From contig NZ_CP007790.1 in assembly GCF_000835165.1 (NCBI RefSeq), forward strand, positions 1,240,001 to 1,304,000: 64,000 bases of DNA. The letters are read 5' to 3'. Under the pieces are notes generated by a model that did not search any database, had not been told where the DNA came from, and saw only the letters and a program-made list of their open reading frames with translations. Source of the stretch: Corynebacterium marinum DSM 44953 (GTDB lineage: Bacteria > Actinomycetota > Actinomycetes > Mycobacteriales > Mycobacteriaceae). Numbering within the stretch: position 1 is the stretch's first letter; each line of letters opens with the position of its first letter. Shown here in pieces: positions 23,714 to 32,419 of the stretch. Both the position numbers and the translations under genes were made by a program.

Positions 23714-25807
23714 CTAGTTGTCGTCCATGATGAAACCTGCGTCGAGGATTCCGACGAGGTTGCCGATCTGCTCGACCTTGGTGCGGCCGAGCCCGGAGGG
23801 GGTGATGGTGTTGGTCAGCGAAATGCCGTCGAGTGCGTCGTGGTAGTCGAGCTTGCCCACCGACAGCATGGACGCGACCATCCCGTGGGTGTCGGCGCCG
23901 TTGCTCGGGTTCGCACCGGGCGAGAACGGGGTGCCCGCGCGGTGGCCGTCGGGGAAATTGCCGGTGGCCTTGCCGTACACCACGTTCGAGGTGATGGTGA
24001 GCACCGACTGGGTGGGGATCGCGTCGCGGTAGAGGTGGTTCTCCCTGATCTTCGCCATGACCGTGTGAACGATGGTCGCGGCGATGTCGTCGGCGCGGTC
24101 GTCGTCGTTGCCGTAGCGGGGGAACTCGCCCTCGGTGAGGTAGTCGACGACCAGGCCGGTCTCGTCGCGGACCGGGGTGACCTGCGCGTACCGGATGGCG
24201 GACAGGGAGTCCGCGACGATCGACAACCCCGCGATGCCGCAGCCCATGGTCCGGATGATGTCCGAGTCGTGCAGTGCCATTTCGATGGCCTCGTAGGCGT
24301 ACTTGTCGTGGGACCAGTGGATGATGTTGAGCGCCTCGATGTAGGTGCCGATGACCCAGTCGAGCATCAACTCGTACTTCTCCCAGACCTCGTCGAAGTC
24401 GAGCGGCCCGTCACCGGTGACGGGGGCGAACGCGCCGGGCAGGGTGACCTGCTTGCCGGTGACCTCGTCCCGGCCGCCGTTGATGGCGTAGAGCAGGGAC
24501 TTCGCCGCGTTGACGCGGGCGCCGAAGAACTGCATCTGCTTGCCCACCTTCATCGGCGACACGCAGCAGGCGATGGCGGCGTCGTCGCCCCAGCGGTCGC
24601 GGATCTGCTTGTCCGACTCGTACTGGATCGAGCTGGTCTCGATGGAGATGGCGGCGCAGAACTCCTTGTAGCCGTCAGGGAGCTGATCGTCCCAGAAGAC
24701 GGTGATGTTCGGCTCGGGCGCCGGCCCCAGGTTGCGCAGCGTCTGCAGCAGGCGGAAGGACGTTTTGGTCACCTGCGGGCGGCCGTCGTCCATGAACCCG
24801 GCGTCGGACCAGGTGGCCCAGTAGGGGTCGCCGGAGAAGATCTGGTCGTAGTCCTCGGTGCGCAGGAAGCGGACGATGCGCAGCTTGATCACCAGGGCGT
24901 CGATGATCTCCTGCGCGCCCTCCTCGGTCAGCGTTCCGGCGGCGAGGTCGCGCTCGAAGTAGATGTCGAGGAAGGAGGACAGCCGGCCGATCGACATGGC
25001 GGCCCCGTCCTGCGACTTGATGGCGCCGAGATAGCCGAAGTAGGTCCACTGCACGGCCTCCTGTGCGGTGGCTGCAGGCCCCGAGATGTCGATGCCGTAG
25101 GACTGCGCCATCACCTTGAGCTTCTTCAGCGCCTTGATCTGCTCGGAGTGCTCCTCGCGGTAGCGGGCCCAGTGCTCCGAGAAGCCCTGCGCGTGCACGG
25201 CGTGCTTCGCGGCCTCCTTGTCCTGGATGAGCTTGTCGACGCCGTAGAGCGCCACGCGGCGGTAGTCGCCGATGATGCGGCCGCGGCCGTAGGCGTCGGG
25301 CAGACCGGTGATGATGTGCGCGGAACGCGCGGCCCGGATGCGCGGAGTGTAGAGGTCGAACACCGCTTCGTTGTGGGTCTTGCGGTAGCGGGTGAAGATC
25401 TCCTTGACCTTCTCATTCGGCTCCTTGCCGGCCTCCCGGATCGCGGCCTCGACCATGCGCCAGCCGCCGTAGGGCATCATGGCGCGTTTGAGCGGGGTGT
25501 CGGTCTGCAGGCCGACGATGACGTCGTCGTCGTCGGAGATGTAACCGGGGTCGAAGGCGTCGATGTCCGCCGGGGTGTCCGTGTCGACGTCGTAGACGCG
25601 TCGTTCGCGTTCGACGGACAGGTACCTGTCCTCCAGGTGCCGCCAGGTGCGCAGCGTCTTCCCGGTGGGGCCGGCGAGGAAATCCGCGCCGCCGGTGAAG
25701 GGGGTGAAATTCCGCTGGATGAAATCGCGTACGTCGATGGTGTCGACCCACGGGCCTTCCAAGAAACCTTCCCATGCCCGGGTCTCGAGCGGGGTGGTGG
25801 TGTTCAC
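23714..25807 (-). CDS. pflB: Pyruvate formate-lyase catalytic subunit lacking the glycyl-radical domain
   Basis: A 697-residue catalytic core of formate C-acetyltransferase: pyruvate + CoA to acetyl-CoA + formate, oxygen-sensitive and cytoplasmic. The thiyl pair Cys414-Cys415 lies in IACCVSPMKVG (418/419 in E. coli), and the pyruvate-binding segments TPRIRAARSAHIITGLPDA and PNITVFWDD are present. One-piece PFL is about 760 residues with the radical Gly about 25 residues from the end. This protein stops at GILDAGFIMDDN, before that domain, which follows as a separate gene. The stop is an in-frame amber: suppressing it would give a fused protein of about 785 residues. The GTG start has AGAGG 7 nt upstream. 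Confidence 0.95.
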   Translation of the reverse strand: MNTTTPLETRAWEGFLEGPWVDTIDVRDFIQRNFTPFTGGADFLAGPTGKTLRTWRHLEDRYLSVERERRVYDVDTDTPADIDAFDPGYISDDDDVIVGLQTDTPLKRAMMPYGGWRMVEAAIREAGKEPNEKVKEIFTRYRKTHNEAVFDLYTPRIRAARSAHIITGLPDAYGRGRIIGDYRRVALYGVDKLIQDKEAAKHAVHAQGFSEHWARYREEHSEQIKALKKLKVMAQSYGIDISGPAATAQEAVQWTYFGYLGAIKSQDGAAMSIGRLSSFLDIYFERDLAAGTLTEEGAQEIIDALVIKLRIVRFLRTEDYDQIFSGDPYWATWSDAGFMDDGRPQVTKTSFRLLQTLRNLGPAPEPNITVFWDDQLPDGYKEFCAAISIETSSIQYESDKQIRDRWGDDAAIACCVSPMKVGKQMQFFGARVNAAKSLLYAINGGRDEVTGKQVTLPGAFAPVTGDGPLDFDEVWEKYELMLDWVIGTYIEALNIIHWSHDKYAYEAIEMALHDSDIIRTMGCGIAGLSIVADSLSAIRYAQVTPVRDETGLVVDYLTEGEFPRYGNDDDRADDIAATIVHTVMAKIRENHLYRDAIPTQSVLTITSNVVYGKATGNFPDGHRAGTPFSPGANPSNGADTHGMVASMLSVGKLDYHDALDGISLTNTITPSGLGRTKVEQIGNLVGILDAGFIMDDN

Positions 25808-25966
25808 GTGTCTACCTCTCAGGGTGGGATGTAAAGACGGTGCAGTATTCGGTTGACGGTGGCGCCATTGCTACCCCCACAACCCTTCGAGCGCCCCAGC
25901 CGGGCGGTGTCGAGCAATGCGTGCCACAACCACAGCCCAGTATATCCCCTCGGCGCACAGTGTCCC
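25808..25966 (-). promoter_or_regulatory. pfl operon promoter and long structured leader
   Basis: Minus-strand GGGACA (25966-25961), a 16-bp spacer and TATACT (25944-25939) predict transcription from about 25932, giving a leader of about 125 nt before the pflB GTG. The leader holds the arms CATTGCT/AGCAATG (25866-25872, 25913-25919), which can close a large stem-loop. No clear FNR-type dyad was recognised. Confidence 0.5.
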
Positions 25967-25987
25967 AGTAGGATGTAATACTATTAA

Positions 25988-26037
25988 GGCGAGGAAGGCC
26001 CGGACGAGACAGTTCTCGTCCGGGCCTTAACCTCGCC
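25988..26037 (-). terminator. Strong hairpin terminator after ndh
   Basis: A 15-bp perfect stem (AAGGCCCGGACGAGA and its complement, 4-nt loop) is extended by a second 7-bp stem, GGCGAGG/CCTCGCC, across a 2-nt bulge. It starts 14 nt after the ndh stop and ends in TTAATAG rather than a long T run. It insulates ndh from the pfl promoter. Confidence 0.8.
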
Positions 26038-26050
26038 GCTGCGTAAGCGA

Positions 26051-27472
26051 CTAGCGGATCTCTTTCTTGCCGGTGAACTTCGCGGTGTCGCGCAGTTCGA
26101 TCGGGGTGTCGCCCTCGATCTCGGAGGTGAACTCCTGCAGCTTCATCAGCGCCGTGCGCGAATGCAGCTGCTGACGGGTGGTGGCGAGGTTGTAGCGCTT
26201 CGGCGCGACGCTGTTGAGGCCCCAGTTGATCATGGAGACCGCCCGGTTGCGGAAGCCGACGAGGAACATCACGTGCACGGCCAACCACAGCAGCCAGCCG
26301 ATGAATCCGGTGACCTCGACCTTGCCCATCTTCACCACGGCGCTGAAGCGCGAGACGATGGCCATGGAGCCCTTGTCGAAGTACTCGAAGGGAGTGCGCT
26401 GGCCCGGGGTGGAGCGGCCGGCGGCCTCGTCCGCGATGTGCTCGGCGGCGTACTGGCCCGCCTGGATGGCGACCTGGGCCACGCCCGGCAGGTTGTTGTA
26501 GTTCATCATGTCACCCACGACGAAGACGTTCTTGTGCTCGCCCACCGTCAGGTCTTCGTTGACCATGACACGGCCGGCACGGTCGGTCTCGGCACCGGCC
26601 TGCTCGGCGACGAGCCTGCCCAGCGGGGAGGCGGACACTCCGGCAGACCAGATCTTGGTGAAGGTCTCGATGGTGGTTTCGGTGCCGTCGACGGTGTTCT
26701 TGTACACGACGGTCCGGTCGTCGACGTCGGTGACCATGGCGTTGAGACGCACGTCGACGCCGAGCTTCTCCAGCTGGCGCTGCGCGTTACGGCCCAGGCG
26801 CTTGCCGAAGGGCGGCAGCACCTGAGGTGCACCGTCGAGCAGGATGATCTTCGCGGCCGCCGGGGAGAAGTTGGAGTACTCGCCGGTCAGCGTGCGGTGG
26901 GAGAGCTCGGCCAGCTGGCCCGCCAGCTCCACGCCGGTCGGGCCGGCGCCGACGATGACGAAAGTGAGCAGGCGCTCGCGCTGCGCGGGGTCCTTGGCCA
27001 GCTCGGCGCGCTCGAAGGCGCCGACGACGCGGGCGCGGATCTCCAGGGCGTCGTCGATGGACTTCATGCCCGGCGCGAACTCGGCGAAGTGGTCGTTGCC
27101 GAAGTAGGACTGGGAGGCGCCGGCGGCGATGATGAGGGAGTCGTACCCGTAGGTGCGGGTGTAGGCGCCGAGGGAGGTGGTGACAATCTGGCCCTCGAGG
27201 TCGATGTCGGTGACTTCCCCCTTCACCACGTGCGCGTTGTCCTGGCCCTTGAGAACCTGGCGGATCGACGGCGCGATCTCGCCGGAGGACAGGATGCCGG
27301 TCGCTACCTGGTACAGCAACGGCTGGAAAAGGTGGTGGTTGGTCCGGTCGATGATCGTGATGTCCACGTCGGCGTTCTTCAGTTCCTGCGCGGCAAAAAG
27401 GCCGCCGAAACCGGAGCCGATGATCACCACGTGGTGGCGGCCGCCCTCAGGGCGGAAAGGGGTGTTCGTCAT
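26051..27472 (-). CDS. ndh: Type II NADH dehydrogenase
   Basis: A 473-residue single-subunit NADH:menaquinone oxidoreductase of the respiratory chain; it does not pump protons. The FAD motif IIGSGFGGLFAA is near residue 17 and the NADH motif VIVGAGPTGVELAG near 173. The FAD-binding VFVVGDMMNYN is near 315. A C-terminal hydrophobic stretch (GFIGWLLWLAVHVMFLVGF, about 388-406) provides membrane attachment. Its neighbour on the other strand is a UfaA-like gene, as I recall for C. glutamicum. A 15-bp hairpin follows it. The start ATG has AGGAA about 10 nt upstream. Confidence 0.95.
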   Translation of the reverse strand: MTNTPFRPEGGRHHVVIIGSGFGGLFAAQELKNADVDITIIDRTNHHLFQPLLYQVATGILSSGEIAPSIRQVLKGQDNAHVVKGEVTDIDLEGQIVTTSLGAYTRTYGYDSLIIAAGASQSYFGNDHFAEFAPGMKSIDDALEIRARVVGAFERAELAKDPAQRERLLTFVIVGAGPTGVELAGQLAELSHRTLTGEYSNFSPAAAKIILLDGAPQVLPPFGKRLGRNAQRQLEKLGVDVRLNAMVTDVDDRTVVYKNTVDGTETTIETFTKIWSAGVSASPLGRLVAEQAGAETDRAGRVMVNEDLTVGEHKNVFVVGDMMNYNNLPGVAQVAIQAGQYAAEHIADEAAGRSTPGQRTPFEYFDKGSMAIVSRFSAVVKMGKVEVTGFIGWLLWLAVHVMFLVGFRNRAVSMINWGLNSVAPKRYNLATTRQQLHSRTALMKLQEFTSEIEGDTPIELRDTAKFTGKKEIR

Positions 27473-27645
27473 TGAAGATCAGTTCCTCATCTACTTTGCG
27501 GGAAGCAACGGACCCTATCGTATCGGGTTCCTGTCACCAATACGGCCGTGGGAGGACCTGAAATTTCTGGTCAACCCCGGTTCCGGGCATCGGAAAGCGG
27601 AGGTTTTCGTGTTTGCGGGCAGGGCGGGGGTTAGGATCGTCGGTT

Positions 27646-28950
27646 GTGAGGCATCCCCATCTGGCGGCGATCGACGCTGCGGCGTGGCCCGGCCTGGCTG
27701 ACGTCCCGGCCGGACGGCTCGTCGACCTGCGCGCACGCGTCGCGGAGGCGTCGTTCGCACGCGCCTGCGCCGCCGCCGGCCTGGAACTGGACCCGGCCGG
27801 CGACCCCGATCTCGTGGTCGAGCATGACGCACTGTTCCCCCGGTTGGCCGTATCCGGCTGGCTCGGACTGGCGGAGAGTTTCATGGCGGGCGAGTGGCGC
27901 TCGGACCGTCTCGCGGATGTTCTCGAAGCGTTGATCGGCACCGGTTACCGTCCCCGCGGAGGGATCCCCGGACGGTTACCCTCCCCGGGGCGTTACGGCG
28001 GGGGCGAACTGCCCGCCGAACTGGTCCGGCTCAGCTCCGGCGACGGTTTCAGCGCCTTCGGCGGGGTCTTCGCCTCCGGGGTGCCCACGACCGTCCGGAC
28101 CGCCGTGCCCAGCCACGTCCCCGGGCATTCCCGCGGCCGCGGCCTGGCCACGCACTTCGTCGACCTGACCACCTTCTCCGACCCCGAGGACGTCGACCGG
28201 GAGGATCTCGGCGACGCCCAGGCCCGGACGGTGGAGATGCTTCTCGACGCCGCCCGCGTCACCGCCGGCACCCACCTGCTGGAGTACCCGAGCACCGGCG
28301 GGGCCGTGGCGATCGGGGCGGCTCACCGCCGGGCGACCGTCGACACGCTCACCGCCGACCCCCGGCAGGCGCGCTGGGTGACGGAGCAGCTCATGCTCGC
28401 CGGCGTGGACGCCTCGGTGCACACCGAGGTCATCGACCACCCGGTTCCCGGGCCGCGCGACTGGCGTGGCAGCCACGACGCGATCGTGTCGGTGGAGAAG
28501 CTGGAGGTCCTCGATGAGCGGGACCGGGCCGGCTACATCCGGGCGCTGGACCGGTTGCTCACCATGGGCGGTTTCGTCTCGATGCAGACGGTCATCGCCA
28601 CCGACGCGTTGAGCCCCGTCGCCCGCGGCGCGCTCGACGCGTTGCGCGCCTACGTCTGGCCGGGGCTGGCGTACCCCACCGCCACCGACGTGCACCGGCT
28701 GGTGGACCGCGAGTCCGGCCTGCGGGTCACCGCCCAGACCCACGTAGGAGGCCACCACCAACGCTCCCTGGCCATGCAGCGCTCCCTGTTCGAGGGGCAG
28801 ACCAGGGAAGCGGCTGCCGCGGGCTTCGACATCGCCTACCGCCGCCTCTGGAGCTACCAGTTCGCGCTGCGTGAGGCACTCTTCCGCCTGCGGATGCTGG
28901 ACACGGTCCAGTTCACCCTGACTCACCGCAACCGCAACGGCCGCCGATGA
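27646..28950 (+). CDS. Cyclopropane-fatty-acid synthase-like (UfaA-like) protein with altered SAM motif
   Basis: A 434-residue protein resembling the UfaA/CfaS lipid methyltransferases of actinobacteria in size, place next to ndh and C-terminal pattern (SVEKLEVLDERDRAGYI, then FVSMQTVIA and FDIAYRRLWSYQFALREALF). In active family members the SAM-binding motif I has the form E-x-G-x-G-W-G. Here the corresponding stretch near residues 209-224 reads LLEYPSTGGAVAIGAA, without the glycine pattern. Catalysis is therefore doubtful. The GTG start at 27646 has TAGGAT 8 nt upstream (leaderless). Function is inferred and only moderately sure. Confidence 0.72.
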   Translation: MRHPHLAAIDAAAWPGLADVPAGRLVDLRARVAEASFARACAAAGLELDPAGDPDLVVEHDALFPRLAVSGWLGLAESFMAGEWRSDRLADVLEALIGTGYRPRGGIPGRLPSPGRYGGGELPAELVRLSSGDGFSAFGGVFASGVPTTVRTAVPSHVPGHSRGRGLATHFVDLTTFSDPEDVDREDLGDAQARTVEMLLDAARVTAGTHLLEYPSTGGAVAIGAAHRRATVDTLTADPRQARWVTEQLMLAGVDASVHTEVIDHPVPGPRDWRGSHDAIVSVEKLEVLDERDRAGYIRALDRLLTMGGFVSMQTVIATDALSPVARGALDALRAYVWPGLAYPTATDVHRLVDRESGLRVTAQTHVGGHHQRSLAMQRSLFEGQTREAAAAGFDIAYRRLWSYQFALREALFRLRMLDTVQFTLTHRNRNGRR

Positions 28951-29073
28951 GCGTGGAGCCATCCCACCATGCCGGGCGCGTGCTGGTCTTTCATGACAGA
29001 ATCCGCGACCGGCTCGGTGACACTTCCCTTCGTGACGGCTCCGGATAATCCCGGCTGCGGCCCGAAGCCGGCT

Positions 29074-29478
29074 TCATTCTTCCCGGCGGCCTTCCGCCCG
29101 CAGCTGACGGAGGAGTTCCAGCTGCTCCCGGTTGATCTCCAGCAGCAGTTCGATCTCTTCCTTCGCCGCCGTGTCAGTCTCGAAGTCGTGGCGGGCCATG
29201 GCCGCAGAGATCGCATCCTGTCGTTTCGCGGCGATGAGCAGAATCGCGCCCTGGAGACCCGCCAGCATGGACAGGAACAGGTTCAGGAGAATGAACGGGT
29301 ACGGATCCCAGGGCCTGCCCGCCACTACATTCGCTGCCGTCCACGCGGCCATGGCCAGGAGGAAAGTGGCTACGAATCGCCAGCTTCCCATGGCGTTGCG
29401 GAGGACATCAGCGGCACGTTCCCCCCGGGTGAGGGACTTCTTGTGGTCCGAATGCCAGTCATTCTTTTCCTGGGACAT
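29074..29478 (-). CDS. DUF1003 membrane protein
   Basis: A 134-residue DUF1003 protein with two hydrophobic helices (about residues 35-53 and 62-83, the latter with ILLNLFLSMLAGLQGAILLIA). A charged C-terminal coiled-coil-like helix rich in Glu, Leu and Arg follows. The family is widespread in actinobacteria and of unknown function. It starts 10 nt behind the stop of the frameshifted P-type ATPase on the same strand, so the two belong to one transcription unit, which may hint at a role near ion transport. Confidence 0.88.
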   Translation of the reverse strand: MSQEKNDWHSDHKKSLTRGERAADVLRNAMGSWRFVATFLLAMAAWTAANVVAGRPWDPYPFILLNLFLSMLAGLQGAILLIAAKRQDAISAAMARHDFETDTAAKEEIELLLEINREQLELLRQLRAEGRREE

Positions 29479-29487
29479 GGCTCATGT

Positions 29488-32123
29488 TTACCCTTCAGGC
29501 TTCAGCGGAGGGGTGTCTCCCGAACTCCGACTGCCAGTACGGGACCTGGTGTCTCGCCCGCGATGCCGAAGGAACTTGTGGAGACCATCCACCGCCAGCA
29601 GGGTCGGAATGACCAGGAGAGCAACCAGCGCAGCCTCCAGCGGTGGTGGCGCGTGCCCGAGAACCCTGGCCACCGGGGCCAAGGAGAGAAAGAAGAGCAG
29701 GAGCACCGCTTCGACGACGACCGCCGCCACCAGCATTCTGTTGCTGAACCAGTTGATTCTCCAGGCCGGGAGGGTGGCGCTACGGCAGGCCACGGCGTTG
29801 GCCATCTGGCCCACTACCACCGTGGAGAACGCTGCACCGGAGGCCGTGGCCAGCAGCCCCGGCGAAGGTTGCGCACCCCAGGTCCATCCTGATCCCCACA
29901 GCACCAGGGTGAAGATCCCCATCGCGAACGCTGCCTGTACCGGTCCGAGCACCACAAACACCCGCGCCAGCAGCGCTCCGTCCATGAGGTGACGCTTCTC
30001 AGGCGGCTTGCGCAGAACGTTAGGGCTCGGTTTCTCTCCGCCGAGAGCGAGAGCCGGAAGCAGGTCGGTGCCGATGTCCAGCGCCAGGATCTGCAGCACC
30101 CCGAGTGCCAGGGGGAAGCTCCCGCCAGACAGAATCCAGACCACGAACGGTACGAGCTCCGACACGTTACTCGTCAGGTGGTAGGTGAGGAAGCGGCGGA
30201 TGTTGGTGTAGGTAGCGCGCCCCTGTTCCACGGCGATCATGATGGTGGCGAAGTTGTCGTCGAGAAGCACCAGGTCGGCGGCCTCGCGGGCGACGTCGGT
30301 TCCCGTCATACCCATTGCCACGCCGATGTCGGCCTCGCTGAGCGCCGGGCCGTCATTGACCCCGTCGCCGGTCATCGCGAGCACATGCCCCCGACGCTGC
30401 AGGGCGCGGGCGATGGCGAGCTTCTGTTCGGGGGAGACACGACTGACCACCACGCCGTCGCGGTCGAGTAACTCGCCCAACTCGGCCTCGTCCTCCGGGA
30501 GATCATGGCCCTCAACGACCACCGGCTCACCCGGTGCGAGACCGATCTGCCGGGCTATCGCCGCTGCAGTGGCCGGATGATCCCCCGTGACCATCGCGAC
30601 CTTGATCCCCGCCTGCCGCGCCTGCCGGAGGGCCTCAGGGACGTTCTGGCGGGGCGGATCCTGCATTCCCACCAGTCCTTCCAGGGTCAGCTCGCGTTCG
30701 AATTCCCCGCGGGACGCCGGTCTCCCCGGGGGGAGTGCCCGGCTAGCCACTGCCAGGACCCGCAGTCCGCGACCTGCCATACCCGCGAGCTCGGCGGCGG
30801 CCCGCGCCGCGTCCCCGGTGTTCGTGCACAGGGGCAGCACACTCTCCGGGGCGCCCTTCACCAGCAGCTCGTCCCCGACAACCACCGATTCCCGCCGCCT
30901 GGCCGGGTCGAAGGCGAAACGGGCATCGGGCTCCGGATCCGGGGGCCGTCCTTCTCCGCCAACCTATGCGCCAGGGCATCCAGCGCCGCCTCCATCGGAT
31001 CCCCCTCCGCGATCCAATCCTCCGCCCCGCGCCGGATGCGGCCCCGGGATGCGGTTCTGGCGGCCCAGGCCAGCCGGCGCGCCGGGCCGGTTGCGGCGGG
31101 CGGTCCGGCGATCTCCGCGACGGGGGAGTAGCCCTCACCGTCGACGGTCACCACCCCCGTCGGTGTCCAGACCTCGACGACGTTCATGCGGTTCTGGGTG
31201 AGCGTCCCGGTCTTGTCCGTGCAGATGAAAGTGGCGGAACCCAGGGTCTCCACCGCCTGGAGGTTGCGGACCAGGGCGTTGCGGTCGGCCATCCGCTGGG
31301 CGCCCACGGCCAGGGACAGGGTGACTGTGGGCAGAAGTCCCTCGGGAATCATGGCTACGGCGACGCCGATGGCGAACAGGAGCGCGTTCTGCAGGGGCGT
31401 GCCCACCAGGATCGAGATGACGCAGAAAGCGACGCCGAATCCCAGCGCCACAGAGGAGATCGTCCGGACGACGCGGCGTAACTCCCGCTGGAGCGGCGTC
31501 GGCGGCGGGACCACGTGTGCAGTCAGGGAGGCGATCTCCGCCAGGCGGGTGTTCCTTCCGGTTGCGGTGACCAGGGCCTCAGCGGTGCCGTTGGCGAGGA
31601 ATGTCCCGCCGAAACCGGTGTCGCCCGCTTCCTTGGGCAGCGGAACACTCTCGCCGGAGAGCATGGATTCGTCCGCGGTGCAGGTGTCCGTGCTCAGGAA
31701 CTCCACGTCGGCCGGAAGCCGGTCGCCGGCGGTGAGCATCACGACGTCGCCGGGAACGACGTCGGCAGCCGCAACTTTCGCCGGGGCGCCGTCCCGGACG
31801 ACGTTGACCTGTGTCGGCAGGAGGCCGCGGAGTTTCGCCGCCGCCTGGGTTGCCCGTTCCTCCTGCGCGAAGGCGAAGAGCCCGTTGATGACCACCACCG
31901 CGCTGACGGCGACGGCCAGTTCGGGGATGCGCGCGATCAGGGCGAGGACTCCCGCGCCCCACAGGAGCAGGGCGAAGAAGCTGGTGAACTGGCTGAGGAA
32001 ACGCCGCCAGACCGGCACCCGCCGAACCGCCGGAAGTTCGTTGGCCCCGGCTTCGGCTAACCGTCTCTCCGCCTCGGCCGTCGTCAGCCCCGGGTGGCCG
32101 ACAGGGCCCGCAGTGGTGTCCAC
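29488..32123 (-). pseudogene. Cation-transporting P-type (P2-like) ATPase, frameshifted
   Basis: Two open frames together make one P2-type ATPase of about 880 residues. The N-terminal piece (32123 to about 30940) has the SGES actuator loop near residue 156, PEGLLPTVTLS in membrane helix 4 and the phosphorylation motif CTDKTGTLTQN (Asp303). The C-terminal piece (to 29488) has KGAPES, TGDGVNDGPALSEADIG and the last six helices. The break falls in a C5 run on the coding strand (30941-30945). One more C would join LAEKDGPP to DPEPDARFAFD in frame. PEGLL and ETLGSATFICTDKTGT resemble Na/K- and Ca-type pumps. It is either a recent pseudogene or a sequencing indel. Confidence 0.85.
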
Positions 32124-32366
32124 TGGTTCACGTCGGCGGGGGAGAGGGGGAGAGGAACGGTGCCGAGCGGGGAGCTTTCTTCATTGCGCTTCCTTGTGCC
32201 GGACGATTCGGGCGGTGCAGGGGACAAGGATCATTTTTCCACGGCCCGGCCCCCGCGTCGGGGGTCGTGACCCGATCGTTTTCTTGCCCGCCGGGCCGCA
32301 CAAGGTGAAGGTTTTCCCCGCTCAGAAGCCCCCTGAGACCCGGCGCGACGGTCCCGCGGAAGGAGT

Positions 32367-32386
32367 AGTGTGGGCCGTAACACACT
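32367..32386 (+). promoter_or_regulatory. Inverted repeat in the promoter region of the FAD oxidoreductase gene
   Basis: AGTGTG, 8 nt, CACACT forms a 6+6 dyad 34 nt before the start codon. A TAGTGT hexamer (possible -10) overlaps its left arm. It could be an operator; no regulator gene is adjacent. Confidence 0.4.
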
Positions 32387-32419
32387 CCAATCCGATCTTC
32401 CGAGGACGGTGCAGGTACC

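Noticed and set aside
23462..25834. 790-residue plus-strand open frame over pfl
   Set aside because: Antisense shadow of pflB and the glycyl-radical gene; no recognisable domain.
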